NCBI RefSeq assembly: GCF_001983175.1
Contig: NZ_MNPW01000009.1
Coordinates: 186,001 to 250,000, forward strand
Direction of reading: 5' to 3'
Source of the DNA: Pseudomonas cedrina subsp. cedrina
Lineage (GTDB): Bacteria > Pseudomonadota > Gammaproteobacteria > Pseudomonadales > Pseudomonadaceae
DNA length: 64,000 nt
This document shows positions 17,111-26,521 of this stretch, piece after piece. The notes under the pieces were generated by a model. That model did not search any database. It saw nothing but the letters and a program-made list of their open reading frames with translations, and was not told the DNA's origin. Made by a program: the position numbers and the translations under genes. Position 1 is the stretch's first letter. The number at the start of each line of letters is the position of its first letter.

Positions 17111-17218
17111 GATCGTTCCCACGCTCTGCGTGGGAACGCTGCCCTGGACGCTCCGCGTCCGCTCTTGGTGACGCGGAGCGTCACGGGATGCATTCCCACG
17201 CGGAGCGTGGGAACGATC
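17111..17218. repeat. 108-bp inverted-repeat element between alc and allA
   Basis: The ends GATCGTTCCCACGCT and AGCGTGGGAACGATC are perfect 15-bp inverted repeats. Inside are further stems built from GCGTGGGAACGC and ACGCGGAGCGT. It has no coding potential and differs from the REP arms elsewhere. Lying inside the allantoin operon, it would be transcribed as a strong structured RNA. Confidence 0.85.
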
Positions 17219-17225
17219 AGCCCGC

Positions 17226-18221
17226 TTATTTCGAAACTTTACCCAGTACCCGCAGGCGACTCACACCGCCATCCGGGAACACGTTCAGGCGGATGTGGGT
17301 AATCGGCCCCAGCGCCTTGATCTGCTCGGCGAAGGTATGTTCTGCGTGCATTTCCAGCTTCTGCGCCGGCAGCAATTCGCGCCAGAACAGCGATTGGGTT
17401 TCGATCTGGCTGTCGGTGCCGCCCTTGACGAACGCGCCCTGAATCGAGCAGGTGTCCGGGTAGTTGCCCTTGAAGTGCAGGGTGTCGACGATGATTTTCT
17501 CGATCTCGCCAGGGTGCCCCAGCGCGACGATCACCCAGTCATTGCCTGGGGTGCGACGCCGTGCGGTTTCCCAGCCGTCGCCCATGTTGATACCACGGCC
17601 GGGGTTGAGGATGTTGCTCATGCGCCCGAAGTGTTCATCGGAGCAAGCCAGCGCGCGACCGCCGTTCAGCGCGGCTGCCAGGTCGACCTGTTCGTTGTCG
17701 CCTACCGCGGACCAGTCGCGGAACGGCACGCCGTACACGCGCAGACGCGCCACGCCGCCATCCGGGTAGATATTGAAGCGCAGGTGGCTGAACGCCTGCG
17801 CGTTGTTGATCTCGTGATAGTGGTGGCTGTTGCCTTGCAGCTCGACGGCCGACAGCACTTCCACCCACTGGGTGTGCTCGTCAGGCTCGCCCGAGGCCAG
17901 GAAGCAGGCTTCCAGCGATGCCGACGGCGGGTAGTTGCCGGTGAAGAATGAAGTGTCGATGTCCACACCCTTGATCGAACCGGGCACGCCCAGTTGGATC
18001 ACCGCGCTGTCGTAGCCTTCGAAGCGCTTGCGGCGCGACTCCCAGCCGTCCATCCACTTGCCGTTGTCATCGAAAACGCCCTCCTTCCACACGGCCGGGG
18101 TCGGCTGGAACAGGCGGTTGGCGTCGGCGAACCAGTCATCGGTCACCGAGATAATCTTTGTGCCTAGACGGGCGTCGGCCAGGTTGACGAACTTTTCGAA
18201 AGGTACGGCGTAAGCATTCAT
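17226..18221 (-). CDS. alc: Allantoicase
   Basis: A 331-residue protein made of two homologous beta-sandwich repeats. The first carries GWESRRKRFEGYDSAVIQLG and the second DGWETARRRTPGNDWVIVALG; each is followed by a VDTxxFxGNYP segment and an RLNxxPDGGxxRLRVxG strand. Allantoicase hydrolyses allantoate to ureidoglycolate and urea. Both repeats are complete. It follows uraD by 42 bases. Confidence 0.97.
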   Translation of the reverse strand: MNAYAVPFEKFVNLADARLGTKIISVTDDWFADANRLFQPTPAVWKEGVFDDNGKWMDGWESRRKRFEGYDSAVIQLGVPGSIKGVDIDTSFFTGNYPPSASLEACFLASGEPDEHTQWVEVLSAVELQGNSHHYHEINNAQAFSHLRFNIYPDGGVARLRVYGVPFRDWSAVGDNEQVDLAAALNGGRALACSDEHFGRMSNILNPGRGINMGDGWETARRRTPGNDWVIVALGHPGEIEKIIVDTLHFKGNYPDTCSIQGAFVKGGTDSQIETQSLFWRELLPAQKLEMHAEHTFAEQIKALGPITHIRLNVFPDGGVSRLRVLGKVSK

Positions 18222-18263
18222 TCTTCTTGTCTGCCTTGGATAGAGTGGCTGGGGATTGGTCGT

Positions 18264-18779
18264 TTAGAGGGTCAGTAAGCGGAACAACGCGATCTTGTTG
18301 ATCTCGTCCAGTGCGCATTTGAACTCAGCGTCCGCAGAGTTGTGGATGCGCGTTTCGAACGCGGCCAGGATCTGATGCCGGTTGCTGCCTTTTACCGCCA
18401 TGATGAAGGGAAACTTGAACTTGGCCTTGTAGGCCTCGTTCAGCTCGGTGAAGCGAGAAAACTCTTCGGCCGTGCATTGGTGAATCCCCGCGCCAGCTTG
18501 CTCATCGGTGCTGGCTTGGGTCAGTTCGCCCTGGACGGCGGCACGGCCTGCCAGGTCGGGGTGAGCGTTGATCAGCGCCAGTTGGCTTTGATGATCAGCA
18601 CTCAACAGGGTGTCGCTCATGCGCTGGTGCAGGGTTTCGATCTGGTCGATCGAAGCATCCTGGCCCAGGTCGAAGGCCTTTTCGGCCACCCATGGCGAGT
18701 GTTCGTAGATGTCGGCGAAGGCGGCGACGAATTCATCGCGGCTCAGGCTCGACGGCTTGAGGGTCTGGAACGCAGTCAT
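18264..18779 (-). CDS. uraD: 2-oxo-4-hydroxy-4-carboxy-5-ureidoimidazoline (OHCU) decarboxylase
   Basis: A 171-residue helical enzyme. The catalytic His lies in LINAHPDLAGR and the catalytic Glu in STDEQAGAG; FPFIMAVKG is the C-terminal family motif. It decarboxylates OHCU to give S-allantoin, after UraH. ATG 18779 is chosen because it overlaps the puuE stop codon as ATGA, a typical translational coupling; the longer frame lies inside puuE. Confidence 0.96.
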   Translation of the reverse strand: MTAFQTLKPSSLSRDEFVAAFADIYEHSPWVAEKAFDLGQDASIDQIETLHQRMSDTLLSADHQSQLALINAHPDLAGRAAVQGELTQASTDEQAGAGIHQCTAEEFSRFTELNEAYKAKFKFPFIMAVKGSNRHQILAAFETRIHNSADAEFKCALDEINKIALFRLLTL

Positions 18780-19702
18780 TTCGCGGCTCCCGTGTACGGG
18801 TGGGTTTCCTGCCAATGGCGCGCAATGTCCACTCGGCGGGTGAACCACACCTGTTCATGCCCTTTGGCGTACTCGATAAAACGCTTCAACGAGGCCAGGC
18901 GCGCCGGGCGGCCGATCAGGCGGCAATGCAGGCCGATGGACAGCATCTTCGGCGCTTCCGCGCCTTCGGCATACAGCACGTCGAACGCGTCTTTGAGGTA
19001 CTCGAAAAAATCATCGCCCTTGTTGAAGCCCTGCACCTGGGTGAAGCGCATGTCGTTGGTGTCCAAGGTGTAGGGGATCACCAGGTGCGGCTTGCCGGTT
19101 GGGTTGTTGGGCTCCCAGTAGGGCAGGTCGTCGTCATAGGTGTCGCAGTCATAGAGGAAGCCGCCTTCCTCCATCACCAACCGCCGCGTATTGGGACCGG
19201 TGCGCCCGGTGTACCAGCCCAGCGGGCGCTCGCCGGTGAGTTCGGTGAGGATGCGGATGGCTTCGAGCATGTGCTCGCGCTCCTGGGCCTCGTCCATGTA
19301 CTGGTAGTCGATCCAGCGGTAGCCGTGGCTGCAGATCTCATGACCGGCCTCGACCATGGCGCGGATCACCTCGGGGTGGCGCTGTGCGGCCATCGCCACG
19401 GCGAACACGGTCAGCGGGATATCGAATTCCTTGAACAGCTTGAGAATGCGCCACACCCCGGCACGGCTGCCGTATTCATACAGCGACTCCATGCTCATGT
19501 TGCGCGCGCCCTGCAGCGGTTGCGCCGAGACCATTTCCGAGAGGAACGCTTCGGATTCCTTATCGCCGTGCAAAATGTTGCGCTCACCGCCCTCTTCGTA
19601 GTTGAGTACGAAAGACAGCGCGATGCGTGCCTTGCCCGGCCAGTGGGGGTGAGGAGGGTTACTGCCGTAACCGATCAGGTCGCGTGGGTAGTCAGCGCTC
19701 AC
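18776..19702 (-). CDS. puuE: Allantoinase PuuE (polysaccharide-deacetylase-like)
   Basis: A 308-residue protein starting SADYPRDLIGYGSNPPHPHWPG, characteristic of PuuE, the cofactor-independent allantoinase unrelated to metal-dependent AllB. The NodB-like fold shows in GHEICSHGYRWIDYQ and GRTGPNTRRLV. It opens the allantoin ring to allantoate. The start is a GTG at 19702 with AAGGAAG seven bases upstream; an ATG further upstream gives a tail absent from the family. It is the first gene of the minus-strand operon, and a TTGTATACAA palindrome lies 86 bases upstream. Confidence 0.95.
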   Translation of the reverse strand: MSADYPRDLIGYGSNPPHPHWPGKARIALSFVLNYEEGGERNILHGDKESEAFLSEMVSAQPLQGARNMSMESLYEYGSRAGVWRILKLFKEFDIPLTVFAVAMAAQRHPEVIRAMVEAGHEICSHGYRWIDYQYMDEAQEREHMLEAIRILTELTGERPLGWYTGRTGPNTRRLVMEEGGFLYDCDTYDDDLPYWEPNNPTGKPHLVIPYTLDTNDMRFTQVQGFNKGDDFFEYLKDAFDVLYAEGAEAPKMLSIGLHCRLIGRPARLASLKRFIEYAKGHEQVWFTRRVDIARHWQETHPYTGAAK

Positions 19703-19787
19703 TGCAGTCTTCCTTCTTGTTCGTGGTAGCAAGTGTGTGTGGCGGCCGGGCAGTGAAATGACTGGGTGGCGTCACAGCGATGAGTGA

Positions 19788-19797
19788 TTGTATACAA
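19788..19797. promoter_or_regulatory. Candidate GntR-type operator upstream of puuE
   Basis: TTGTATACAA is a perfect palindrome that fits the T-x-GTA/TAC-x-A pattern of FadR-subfamily GntR operators. It overlaps a possible TATACA -10 read on the minus strand toward puuE. Identical sequence lies in front of the purine permease at 27995. Confidence 0.6.
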
Positions 19798-19903
19798 CTT
19801 ATCATCGACTTTGTAAGCCTGCATTTCTGCATTTTTTCTGAACGGTAGCTTTTGCAAGAAACTTGCCCGAGTGGTCAGCAAAATAAAAATAAACGCCGCG
19901 TGT

Positions 19904-20003
19904 TGTAGGAGCGAGCTCGCTCGCGAAAAACCCAAGGACGTCGTGTTCATTCAGTTTGAACGCGTTATCTTTGACGATCTTCGCGAGCAAGCTCGCTCCT
20001 ACA
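19904..20003. repeat. REPIN, GTAGGAGCGAGC subtype
   Basis: TGTAGGAGCGAGCTCGCTCG and, at the other end, CGAGCAAGCTCGCTCCTACA enclose a loop. The loop shares TGAACGCGTTATC with the REPIN at 51944, which is also exactly 100 bp. The two are clearly copies of one replicating unit. Confidence 0.85.
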
Positions 20004-20045
20004 GAAAAGCTTCCGTGGAAGCCGTTAAATAGTTTGTGATTTTTA

Positions 20046-20055
20046 TTGTGTACAA
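20046..20055. promoter_or_regulatory. Candidate GntR-type operator upstream of uraH
   Basis: TTGTGTACAA differs by one base from TTGTATACAA at 19788 and 27995. It lies 101 bases before the chosen uraH start, overlapping a TACAAT that could be the -10 of that promoter. Confidence 0.5.
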
Positions 20056-20155
20056 TTTTTTTTAAAAGTGTCTTAATCAGCCATCGCCGACTTTTTCGAT
20101 GCCCTGAAAAAGTGCGGATCACTCTATGACTGACTTCGGGAGGCGCATAACCGCC

Positions 20156-20509
20156 ATGGGACGTTTGACCACACACGTTTTGGACGCCGCTCACGGCTGC
20201 CCCGGCAGCGCGATCAAGGTTGAGCTGTATCGCGTCGAAGGCACGCAACTGGAACGGGTTGCCACCACCTTGACCAACAGCGACGGCCGCTGTGACGCGC
20301 CACTGTTGCAAGGCGACGCCTACCGCAGCGGTGTGTACCAGCTGCAATTCAGCGCCGGTGACTACTACCGCGCCCGTGGTGTGCAATTGCCCGAGCCGGC
20401 GTTCCTTGACGTGGTGGTGTTGCGCTTCGGCATCAGCGCCGAACAGGAGCACTACCATGTCCCGCTGCTGATTTCGCCCTACAGCTACTCCACCTATCGC
20501 GGTAGCTAG
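20156..20509 (+). CDS. uraH: 5-hydroxyisourate hydrolase (transthyretin-like)
   Basis: A 117-residue transthyretin-like enzyme. The N-terminal LTTHVLDAAHGCPGS carries the first catalytic His. A later His in EHYHVPLL and the C-terminal YRGS tetrapeptide are family hallmarks. It hydrolyses 5-hydroxyisourate, the PuuD product, to OHCU. The ATG at 20156 follows GGGAGG; an ATG ten codons earlier has no ribosome site. It is divergent from puuE. Confidence 0.95.
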   Translation: MGRLTTHVLDAAHGCPGSAIKVELYRVEGTQLERVATTLTNSDGRCDAPLLQGDAYRSGVYQLQFSAGDYYRARGVQLPEPAFLDVVVLRFGISAEQEHYHVPLLISPYSYSTYRGS

Positions 20510-20550
20510 CGTCACCTCGCTTCACCCCCCAAAGCGCTTCGTTGATAGTT

Positions 20551-20577
20551 GCCCGCTCACACTGCGGGCTTTTTTTT
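20551..20577 (+). terminator. Rho-independent terminator after uraH
   Basis: GCCCGC, a TCACACT loop, GCGGGC and a run of eight T form a canonical terminator 41 bases after the uraH stop. It isolates uraH from the giant gene that starts at 20655, which therefore needs its own promoter. Confidence 0.9.
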
Positions 20578-20654
20578 GCGCGCACTCAACTATCTAACGC
20601 CCCTTGAGCACCTGCGCTGCCTAGGCTGGTTTTTCCTCAATCAGAGAAAAGACC

Positions 20655-23600
20655 ATGACCTCGGTTACCGAGAACTCGTCCGCTGCTCCCGTTTCCAGCC
20701 CTCCGTTCGACACCGACACCGACGAGGTCACCGAAGCTGAGTTATGGGCCATCCGCGAACAGTTGACGCTGCAAATTAACGCCTCTACCCAGCCAAGCCG
20801 CTTGATCAATCAAATTTGCCTGGCCGACATGCGTTGCAGCGAGTCGGCGCAGACGCTGACACATCTGCTGGGGCGCTCGCCGACAGTCTTGAAGGTTATT
20901 CGCGCCGAGCTGCACAAGGCGTTCACGGAGGACCCGGATGACCTGCTGTTTACCGAGCCCGCGAAGGACGATGAACCCGAGAAAGTCGACAGCCTGACAA
21001 GTCGGGCATTGTCGTCGCTCTTCGAGCCCGTGATGGAGCCCCGTGTCACCTCGTCAACCAACCTGAGCCTCAAAGGCAAGCCTGGCTATCGCTTGACGTT
21101 GACGCCGTTGCAAGCACTTCAACGGTTGGATGCGATGAGACTTTTTGAGCGATTGGTCCGCGCGGCCGCTGATTATTGGGACACGTTGGCGTACGGTTCC
21201 TGGCTGACGCTCCGGGAACGCTGGGTAGCGTTGCACGCGCAACTGTTCGCCGACCGTGCCTTTATCGCGCGGCAACTGGATGAGCTGTCGGGTAACGCAA
21301 TGGCCATGGTCCAGGCCGTGATTGATGCTCCGAGCGCTGAGGCGCGTCAGCGCGCCGGTGCGGATTGGGCCTGTGTGCGAGTGGGCCAGCTACTCTGGCC
21401 AGGTACGCCTGCAACTGTGATTCCAGGTGCGTTGCATATCTACCGTGAGGGTGACCCCAGCGGTGTGCCCCACATCATTTACCTGCCAGGTATTGCCCGC
21501 AATTTCTACGAGTACCCTTCCTTCGTCGCGCTTCAGTGCGGTGTGCTGGAGCTGAGCCAATCGCGGTTTGACGAACTCTGGCAATGCTTGCCCTTGAATC
21601 GTCGCCAAGTGCTGTGCCGCCCTGCGGATTTGTCCCCTGCGTCCACCGTGGCACGTGGCTTGGAGATCCTGGAGGACGCGTTGGCATTGGGGGCGCAAGA
21701 GTTGCTGAGGCAGCAATGGAATAATGAATTGGCCTGTATTTCGACGATTTATCACAAGCAGGTATTTGCCCAAGAGCGACCGCAGCCGCTGGATGCCGGC
21801 GCTTTCCTCAAGTATGTGGAGGGCAACAGGCAACGACTGGTCGGGAGGGCTCGGCTCGGTGAGCTGCGTGACGAATTGCTCAAGTGGGACCACCAGCGAC
21901 GCAGCAAGGAAATTATCTTTGCCAGTACCGCGCCCGGCTTGGCCCTGCGCACGGCAGAGCAGCAGATCAAGCGTTACGAAAAAGGCCTGGTCGCGCTGCT
22001 GGATCCGCAAGATCCAAGCGCCGAGACACCGGCCTATCAGGAGGTCGTTGCGTTGCTGGTCCAACTCAAGACTCACGCCCAAACCGTGAATGCAGTGTCG
22101 CAGGGTGCCCGGCAACGGTTGCTTAACCTTGACTTTTGGTCTGAGCGCCCCGGTGGCAAGGATACGCCCAGGCGGATTACGTTGTTTATGCGTGCCCAAA
22201 CCGAGGCCTTGCGCTGTGAGGTTCAGGTTCAATACAGGCTTAAGCTGCTGAGTACGGCGCATCGGGACTTGATGATTGAAGTGGTGGAGCAGCCGTTGCC
22301 CGCCCGCCGCGCGGGCAGTCAAACCCAAGTGCTGTCGATCGCCATCGGCAGCGAGCTGGATGCCTTTTACTCGCTCCATAACATCTGGGTAGTCACGACC
22401 GCAGCGGCGGTGAGGGTCCCGCGTCGCCAACTTCCCGTGGTGCTATACGCTTTTGGAGAAGAGGGCGGGGTGATGCCGTTTTTCGGGCTGGACGCACTCA
22501 CGCGCAGTGTCAAGGCAAGCCTCGCCAGTCGGGACGATTCCGTGCTGTGGGGCAGTGTCGCGCGCGATAAGCGTAACGACTTACGCACACATGCGGCGCG
22601 TGAAACCTTGGAAGTACGCTACGTGCCCATCCCTCAGAAGCCGGCATTGGCCTCCATCAAAAAACTCATTGGGAGCTGCGGTCGCTTGTACAAAAGCACC
22701 GATGACATCACGCGTATTTTCAGCGAGGTCAAGGATGCCGAGTTGAGCCGCGAGCTGCTGCTGACTGAGCTGGAGCAACAACTGCAGGTTCCCGTCAACA
22801 GTGCTCTGAGCCGCGCGCAGGCGAATATTGAGTTGCTGCGCAAGGTCGCGCGTGAAGCTAAAAAACTGCCGGCATGGTTGGCAGGGGCAACGCGTGCGCA
22901 ACGTAGACACTTCAGACACTCGCAGAAGTTTTACATGACCAGCGCCTGGGCATTTTTAACGCGGCTTGAACAACGTCTGCCGGACTTGAACACCTATGCG
23001 CGCCAGGCGTTGACCGCCCGCTTGCGTCGTGACGGGATCGCCCTGGGCATTGGGCTGGACGAGCCCTTTATAGCGATGTCCGGGGATATTCACGGCACCT
23101 ATTGCGATCATAAAGACGCTTGTCTCTTGAAGGACCCGCAAAAAACATTGCCCCCGTCTTCTTCGTGCAGAGCCTTCAGTCTGTTGGAGCTGGCGCTGCA
23201 TAACCTGGACCCGCTGGCACCCTGGACGCAGCATAAATTAAACCGTGCTTGCCCTTTGCGATGGACATGGCCAGACAGCCTTTCGACGGGGCATTTAAGA
23301 CAACTCATCTCTTCGCTGGATATCGGCGGCCGGTACGACGCGTTGATCAACGAGGTCTTTTATCCATCCGTTAATCCCAACCATCCGCTCAGCGAAGGAC
23401 GTATTCCCGAGTTATTGAATCGCGCGTTGCGCGCCGGTGTTGAACAGCATCTGTTTTCAGCGGTGCAACAGGGGTTGTCGGCGAAAGGGCAAAGCGTATT
23501 CAGCACGGCAATGGCCGCACGCACGCCTCAGGACATGTTGAAGAACCAGCACGAGTTACACCTGCACGTGGTTCATTTGGTGGGGCATACCCTGCTGCAT

Positions 23601-25895
23601 GACCGCTATGTCGCAGGGATAGTGGTCATGCAGGACAAGCGCTCGCAGCTTTGCGTGATCTATTGGCCCCAGGCCCCGCTCCCCTTGGTGCTCACTGAGT
23701 ACAGCAGCCTTGAACAGGCCAGCGCTGAATTGAACCGTCTTGGCGCATTGCCAGATAACGTCAAGACGCTGGCACGACAGGTCGCACCCGGCTGGGCCTT
23801 TCAGGCCACCCCTTCTCTGTTTGATCCAGTGACCATCAACCTTCTTGATGTGTCCGCTGTTATTTTCCTTGTGAAAGGGGTTTGGCGATGGACTCGAAGC
23901 TCCCGCGTGAAGCATCTGGAACCCTCGCTGTCGCTTGATGAAATAGAAGAACAAGTGCTCGAGCAGATTGCCTGTGATCCGCAGGACTGGCTGGCGATTG
24001 TCGCCAACTCCAACTGCGATGCCCAGGCGTTGCTATACCACGGCAAGGTGCATGAGTTGCAACGCCAGACACAAGCGGCCAGTTACTCCAGTAAGGCCTT
24101 GGAGGAATACCGAATCCGCCGCCTTCGCGACGATAGAGTCGCCAATATTCGGATGCTGTTAAGTACCTTTGTTCCAATATTCGGGATATTCAGCGACATC
24201 CATGCGTTGTACGGTGCGGCGCGGCGTTATCAGCATTCGGGCGATCCCAGCGATAAGCGAGTGTTGGCCGATACGACAAAATTCTTTTTGGTCAATCTGC
24301 TCACGACTTTCGTACCGGGCCCCAAGAAGGCGGGGGTTGCGTTGACTCCCGCCATACGGTCCGCTCTGCCCTCTGCGTTGGGGCGGGTGCGCCATTGGCG
24401 TGTGGAACCGGCAGGCATTGCCCGTTCGGCGTCATCTGTGAAGCAACTTCAGGCGCTGGAGCGTTTCAGGATCAAATCGGTGCCTGAGGGGGCCGTGGCG
24501 TTGAAAGGGCCGGGTCAAACAGGTGTCTACGCCAAACATGGCGAGTTGTTTGTGGCGGATAACACACACCATTACCCGGTTTACAAACGGGACAGCGAGC
24601 AATGGTTTCGTCTGAAAAATCGGCAGTCGCCAGGGCAGGACGAGCTGATTCTGGATATCCACCAGTCCAAGGAGTGGTTACTCGGCGCGGACGCCCCTCC
24701 ACCCGTGGCGGGAACGAGTTCGAGCGTGCTTCGCCCGTGGACAGCCCCGGTATTGCCGCCGCCGGACTGGTGGCCACCCGTGGTACGCAGGACGACGGAA
24801 AGCCGGATACTCCAATCCTCCACCACGGCCACCCACTGGTTGGCTTGGCGTACGCATATTCCGGATGTTCAGCAGTTGACTTGCCCGTCGCCCGGTATTT
24901 TTCACGTCCCGATGGATAACCGAGGGTTTTCCTACAATGTCCTGCGTGTAGCCCCACCCTTTACGAGCCTGAGCGATCCTTTGAGCGCTTATTACAGGTT
25001 GCTCCCCCAGGGGGGGCAGGCTCCATTGGGTAACATTGTGTTTATCACAACGGATGAGCCATTGGTTTCATTGGCCCGTGTGGATATCGAACGTTGGACA
25101 AGCACAGCACGTCACGAACAGCCCCTTCCTGCGTCGCATACGCCGACGGGCGGCTGGCAGCTCCATGCCCCTCTGTTTGACAGGTCATTGCCGGACTATG
25201 TCGGCACGGCGTTTCCCACCATGACCGCCAAAAGCCGAGAATTCACCGTGGCACGGATGATTGAGCTATCAGGCCCGGAGCGCCCTGCAACGGCCAGTCA
25301 TATGCTCAATATCCGTGCGACATTGGACGACTGGCTGCCCCCGGCCCCCGCGCAACCGGGGCAGACGGATGATTTGCTGAGAATGCTGCGGCCCACCGAG
25401 AGGCAGGTCAAATCGATATTCATAGGGCTGGAAGGCGAGGCGCCGGGCTTGACGCGGGTCGACTTCAGGACCCAAGGTTTAGATCCCACGCTTCGGTACC
25501 CAGTCCCCAAGCGGACGGATCAGCGCAACATTGCGATGCGTCAGGCCATCACCCACGTGTTGCAGCGGCAAGGCTTTGACGTACAAGACGTGTTGGCAAT
25601 CCACGCCAATAAGCCCACGCGTGAATTGATCGTGACTCATCCGCTTTCCAACAAGGTTTACTACGTGTCAATGCATTGGGCATACGGCGGGACGATCGAT
25701 TTGAAAACGCGGCTGACGGATCATTGGTTAACTGAAACTATTCGCAGCAATCCGGATGTGCCTGCATTGGCAGGCGTCAGCAGCGCCATGAGCGAAAACC
25801 GCCTCGTCCCGATCGTTGCGGGTATTCAGTGGAGCAGTCAGGCCGGGCGCGAAGCGAGTGTCTATTTTGCCAAAGTCAGCCGGTCCGGGCCTTGA
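20655..25895 (+). CDS. Giant dermonecrotic-toxin-like (DUF6543-type) protein, unknown C-terminal domain
   Basis: A 1746-residue protein without signal peptide. Three features link it to the large dermonecrotic-toxin N-domain proteins of pseudomonads. First, IIYLPGIARNFYEYPSF (YLP at 276-278, EYPS at 286-289). Second, long helical stretches with a hydrophobic patch around residues 1160-1226 (STFVPIFGIFSDIHALYGAA, FFLVNLLTTFVPG). Third, a beta module near 1290 (GVYAKHGELFVADNTHHYPV). The protein at 59290 has the same order of these features. Beyond about residue 1330 comes a Pro-rich linker and about 400 residues I cannot assign, so the presumed activity is unknown. It is cut off from uraH by a terminator and overlaps the convergent exporter gene by 20 bases. 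It splits a purine cluster and is probably an insertion. Confidence 0.75.
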   Translation: MTSVTENSSAAPVSSPPFDTDTDEVTEAELWAIREQLTLQINASTQPSRLINQICLADMRCSESAQTLTHLLGRSPTVLKVIRAELHKAFTEDPDDLLFTEPAKDDEPEKVDSLTSRALSSLFEPVMEPRVTSSTNLSLKGKPGYRLTLTPLQALQRLDAMRLFERLVRAAADYWDTLAYGSWLTLRERWVALHAQLFADRAFIARQLDELSGNAMAMVQAVIDAPSAEARQRAGADWACVRVGQLLWPGTPATVIPGALHIYREGDPSGVPHIIYLPGIARNFYEYPSFVALQCGVLELSQSRFDELWQCLPLNRRQVLCRPADLSPASTVARGLEILEDALALGAQELLRQQWNNELACISTIYHKQVFAQERPQPLDAGAFLKYVEGNRQRLVGRARLGELRDELLKWDHQRRSKEIIFASTAPGLALRTAEQQIKRYEKGLVALLDPQDPSAETPAYQEVVALLVQLKTHAQTVNAVSQGARQRLLNLDFWSERPGGKDTPRRITLFMRAQTEALRCEVQVQYRLKLLSTAHRDLMIEVVEQPLPARRAGSQTQVLSIAIGSELDAFYSLHNIWVVTTAAAVRVPRRQLPVVLYAFGEEGGVMPFFGLDALTRSVKASLASRDDSVLWGSVARDKRNDLRTHAARETLEVRYVPIPQKPALASIKKLIGSCGRLYKSTDDITRIFSEVKDAELSRELLLTELEQQLQVPVNSALSRAQANIELLRKVAREAKKLPAWLAGATRAQRRHFRHSQKFYMTSAWAFLTRLEQRLPDLNTYARQALTARLRRDGIALGIGLDEPFIAMSGDIHGTYCDHKDACLLKDPQKTLPPSSSCRAFSLLELALHNLDPLAPWTQHKLNRACPLRWTWPDSLSTGHLRQLISSLDIGGRYDALINEVFYPSVNPNHPLSEGRIPELLNRALRAGVEQHLFSAVQQGLSAKGQSVFSTAMAARTPQDMLKNQHELHLHVVHLVGHTLLHDRYVAGIVVMQDKRSQLCVIYWPQAPLPLVLTEYSSLEQASAELNRLGALPDNVKTLARQVAPGWAFQATPSLFDPVTINLLDVSAVIFLVKGVWRWTRSSRVKHLEPSLSLDEIEEQVLEQIACDPQDWLAIVANSNCDAQALLYHGKVHELQRQTQAASYSSKALEEYRIRRLRDDRVANIRMLLSTFVPIFGIFSDIHALYGAARRYQHSGDPSDKRVLADTTKFFLVNLLTTFVPGPKKAGVALTPAIRSALPSALGRVRHWRVEPAGIARSASSVKQLQALERFRIKSVPEGAVALKGPGQTGVYAKHGELFVADNTHHYPVYKRDSEQWFRLKNRQSPGQDELILDIHQSKEWLLGADAPPPVAGTSSSVLRPWTAPVLPPPDWWPPVVRRTTESRILQSSTTATHWLAWRTHIPDVQQLTCPSPGIFHVPMDNRGFSYNVLRVAPPFTSLSDPLSAYYRLLPQGGQAPLGNIVFITTDEPLVSLARVDIERWTSTARHEQPLPASHTPTGGWQLHAPLFDRSLPDYVGTAFPTMTAKSREFTVARMIELSGPERPATASHMLNIRATLDDWLPPAPAQPGQTDDLLRMLRPTERQVKSIFIGLEGEAPGLTRVDFRTQGLDPTLRYPVPKRTDQRNIAMRQAITHVLQRQGFDVQDVLAIHANKPTRELIVTHPLSNKVYYVSMHWAYGGTIDLKTRLTDHWLTETIRSNPDVPALAGVSSAMSENRLVPIVAGIQWSSQAGREASVYFAKVSRSGP

Positions 25896-26511
25896 TCAGT
25901 GCCATCACGCCAGCACCACCGAATAGCCCGGCGCTGACGCGGTTGAACCAATTCTGGCCACTGCCGTTGCGCAGGTAGCGCGAGGCCCCCTGTGCACCCA
26001 CACCGTAGGCCAGCTTGCACAGCAGATCGAGCAGGGTCCAGGTGGCAATCATCGTCAGTAATTGAGGCAGGAAGGGCTGCTCGCTGCTGAGAAACTGCGG
26101 CAGGAACGCGGCAAAGAACAGAATGTCCTTGGGATTGCTCGCGCCCAGCACGAATGCGCGGCCAAACAACGCACGAAACCGTGGCACGGGCGCGCTGTAC
26201 GGCACTTCGGCGGCCTTGGCCGGTTGCCGCGATTGCTGCCAGCTCTGCCAAGCGAGGTAGAACAGGTACACCGCGCCGACGATCTTCAAGGCGCTGAACA
26301 ACCGTTCCGACGCCAGCAGCAGGGCGCCCAGGCCCAGGGCCGAAGCGCTGAGCAGGCAGATCGAGGCAAACACCCCTCCGAGAAACGCTGGGTACGAGCG
26401 GCGCAGGCCATAGTTGAGGCTGTTGCTGATCATCAGCAGTGACAGTGGCCCCGGTATCAGGATCACCACCAGGGCCGCGCCGCTGAACAGCAGCCAGGTT
26501 TCCAGGTTCAT
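25876..26511 (-). CDS. LysE/RhtB family amino-acid exporter
   Basis: A 211-residue inner-membrane protein with six helices and the family start WLLFSGAALVVILIPGPLSLLMISN; GASNPKDILFFAAFLPQF is the conserved middle motif. Such carriers export amino acids or homoserine lactones; substrate is unknown. Its last 20 bases overlap the 3' end of the giant toxin-like gene, tail to tail. It lies 10 bases after the AzgA-type permease and could be cotranscribed with it. Confidence 0.88.
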   Translation of the reverse strand: MNLETWLLFSGAALVVILIPGPLSLLMISNSLNYGLRRSYPAFLGGVFASICLLSASALGLGALLLASERLFSALKIVGAVYLFYLAWQSWQQSRQPAKAAEVPYSAPVPRFRALFGRAFVLGASNPKDILFFAAFLPQFLSSEQPFLPQLLTMIATWTLLDLLCKLAYGVGAQGASRYLRNGSGQNWFNRVSAGLFGGAGVMALIKARTG

Positions 26512-26521
26512 CCGTTGCTCC

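Larger units (their letters stand above)
19703..20155. other. Divergent puuE-uraH regulatory region
   Basis: This gene-free stretch contains two copies of one palindrome type, at 19788-19797 and 20046-20055, with a 100-bp REPIN between them. The palindromes face the puuE and uraH starts, respectively. The segment 20040-20075 is strongly AT-rich and holds TACAAT overlapping the second palindrome, a possible -10. Confidence 0.6.
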
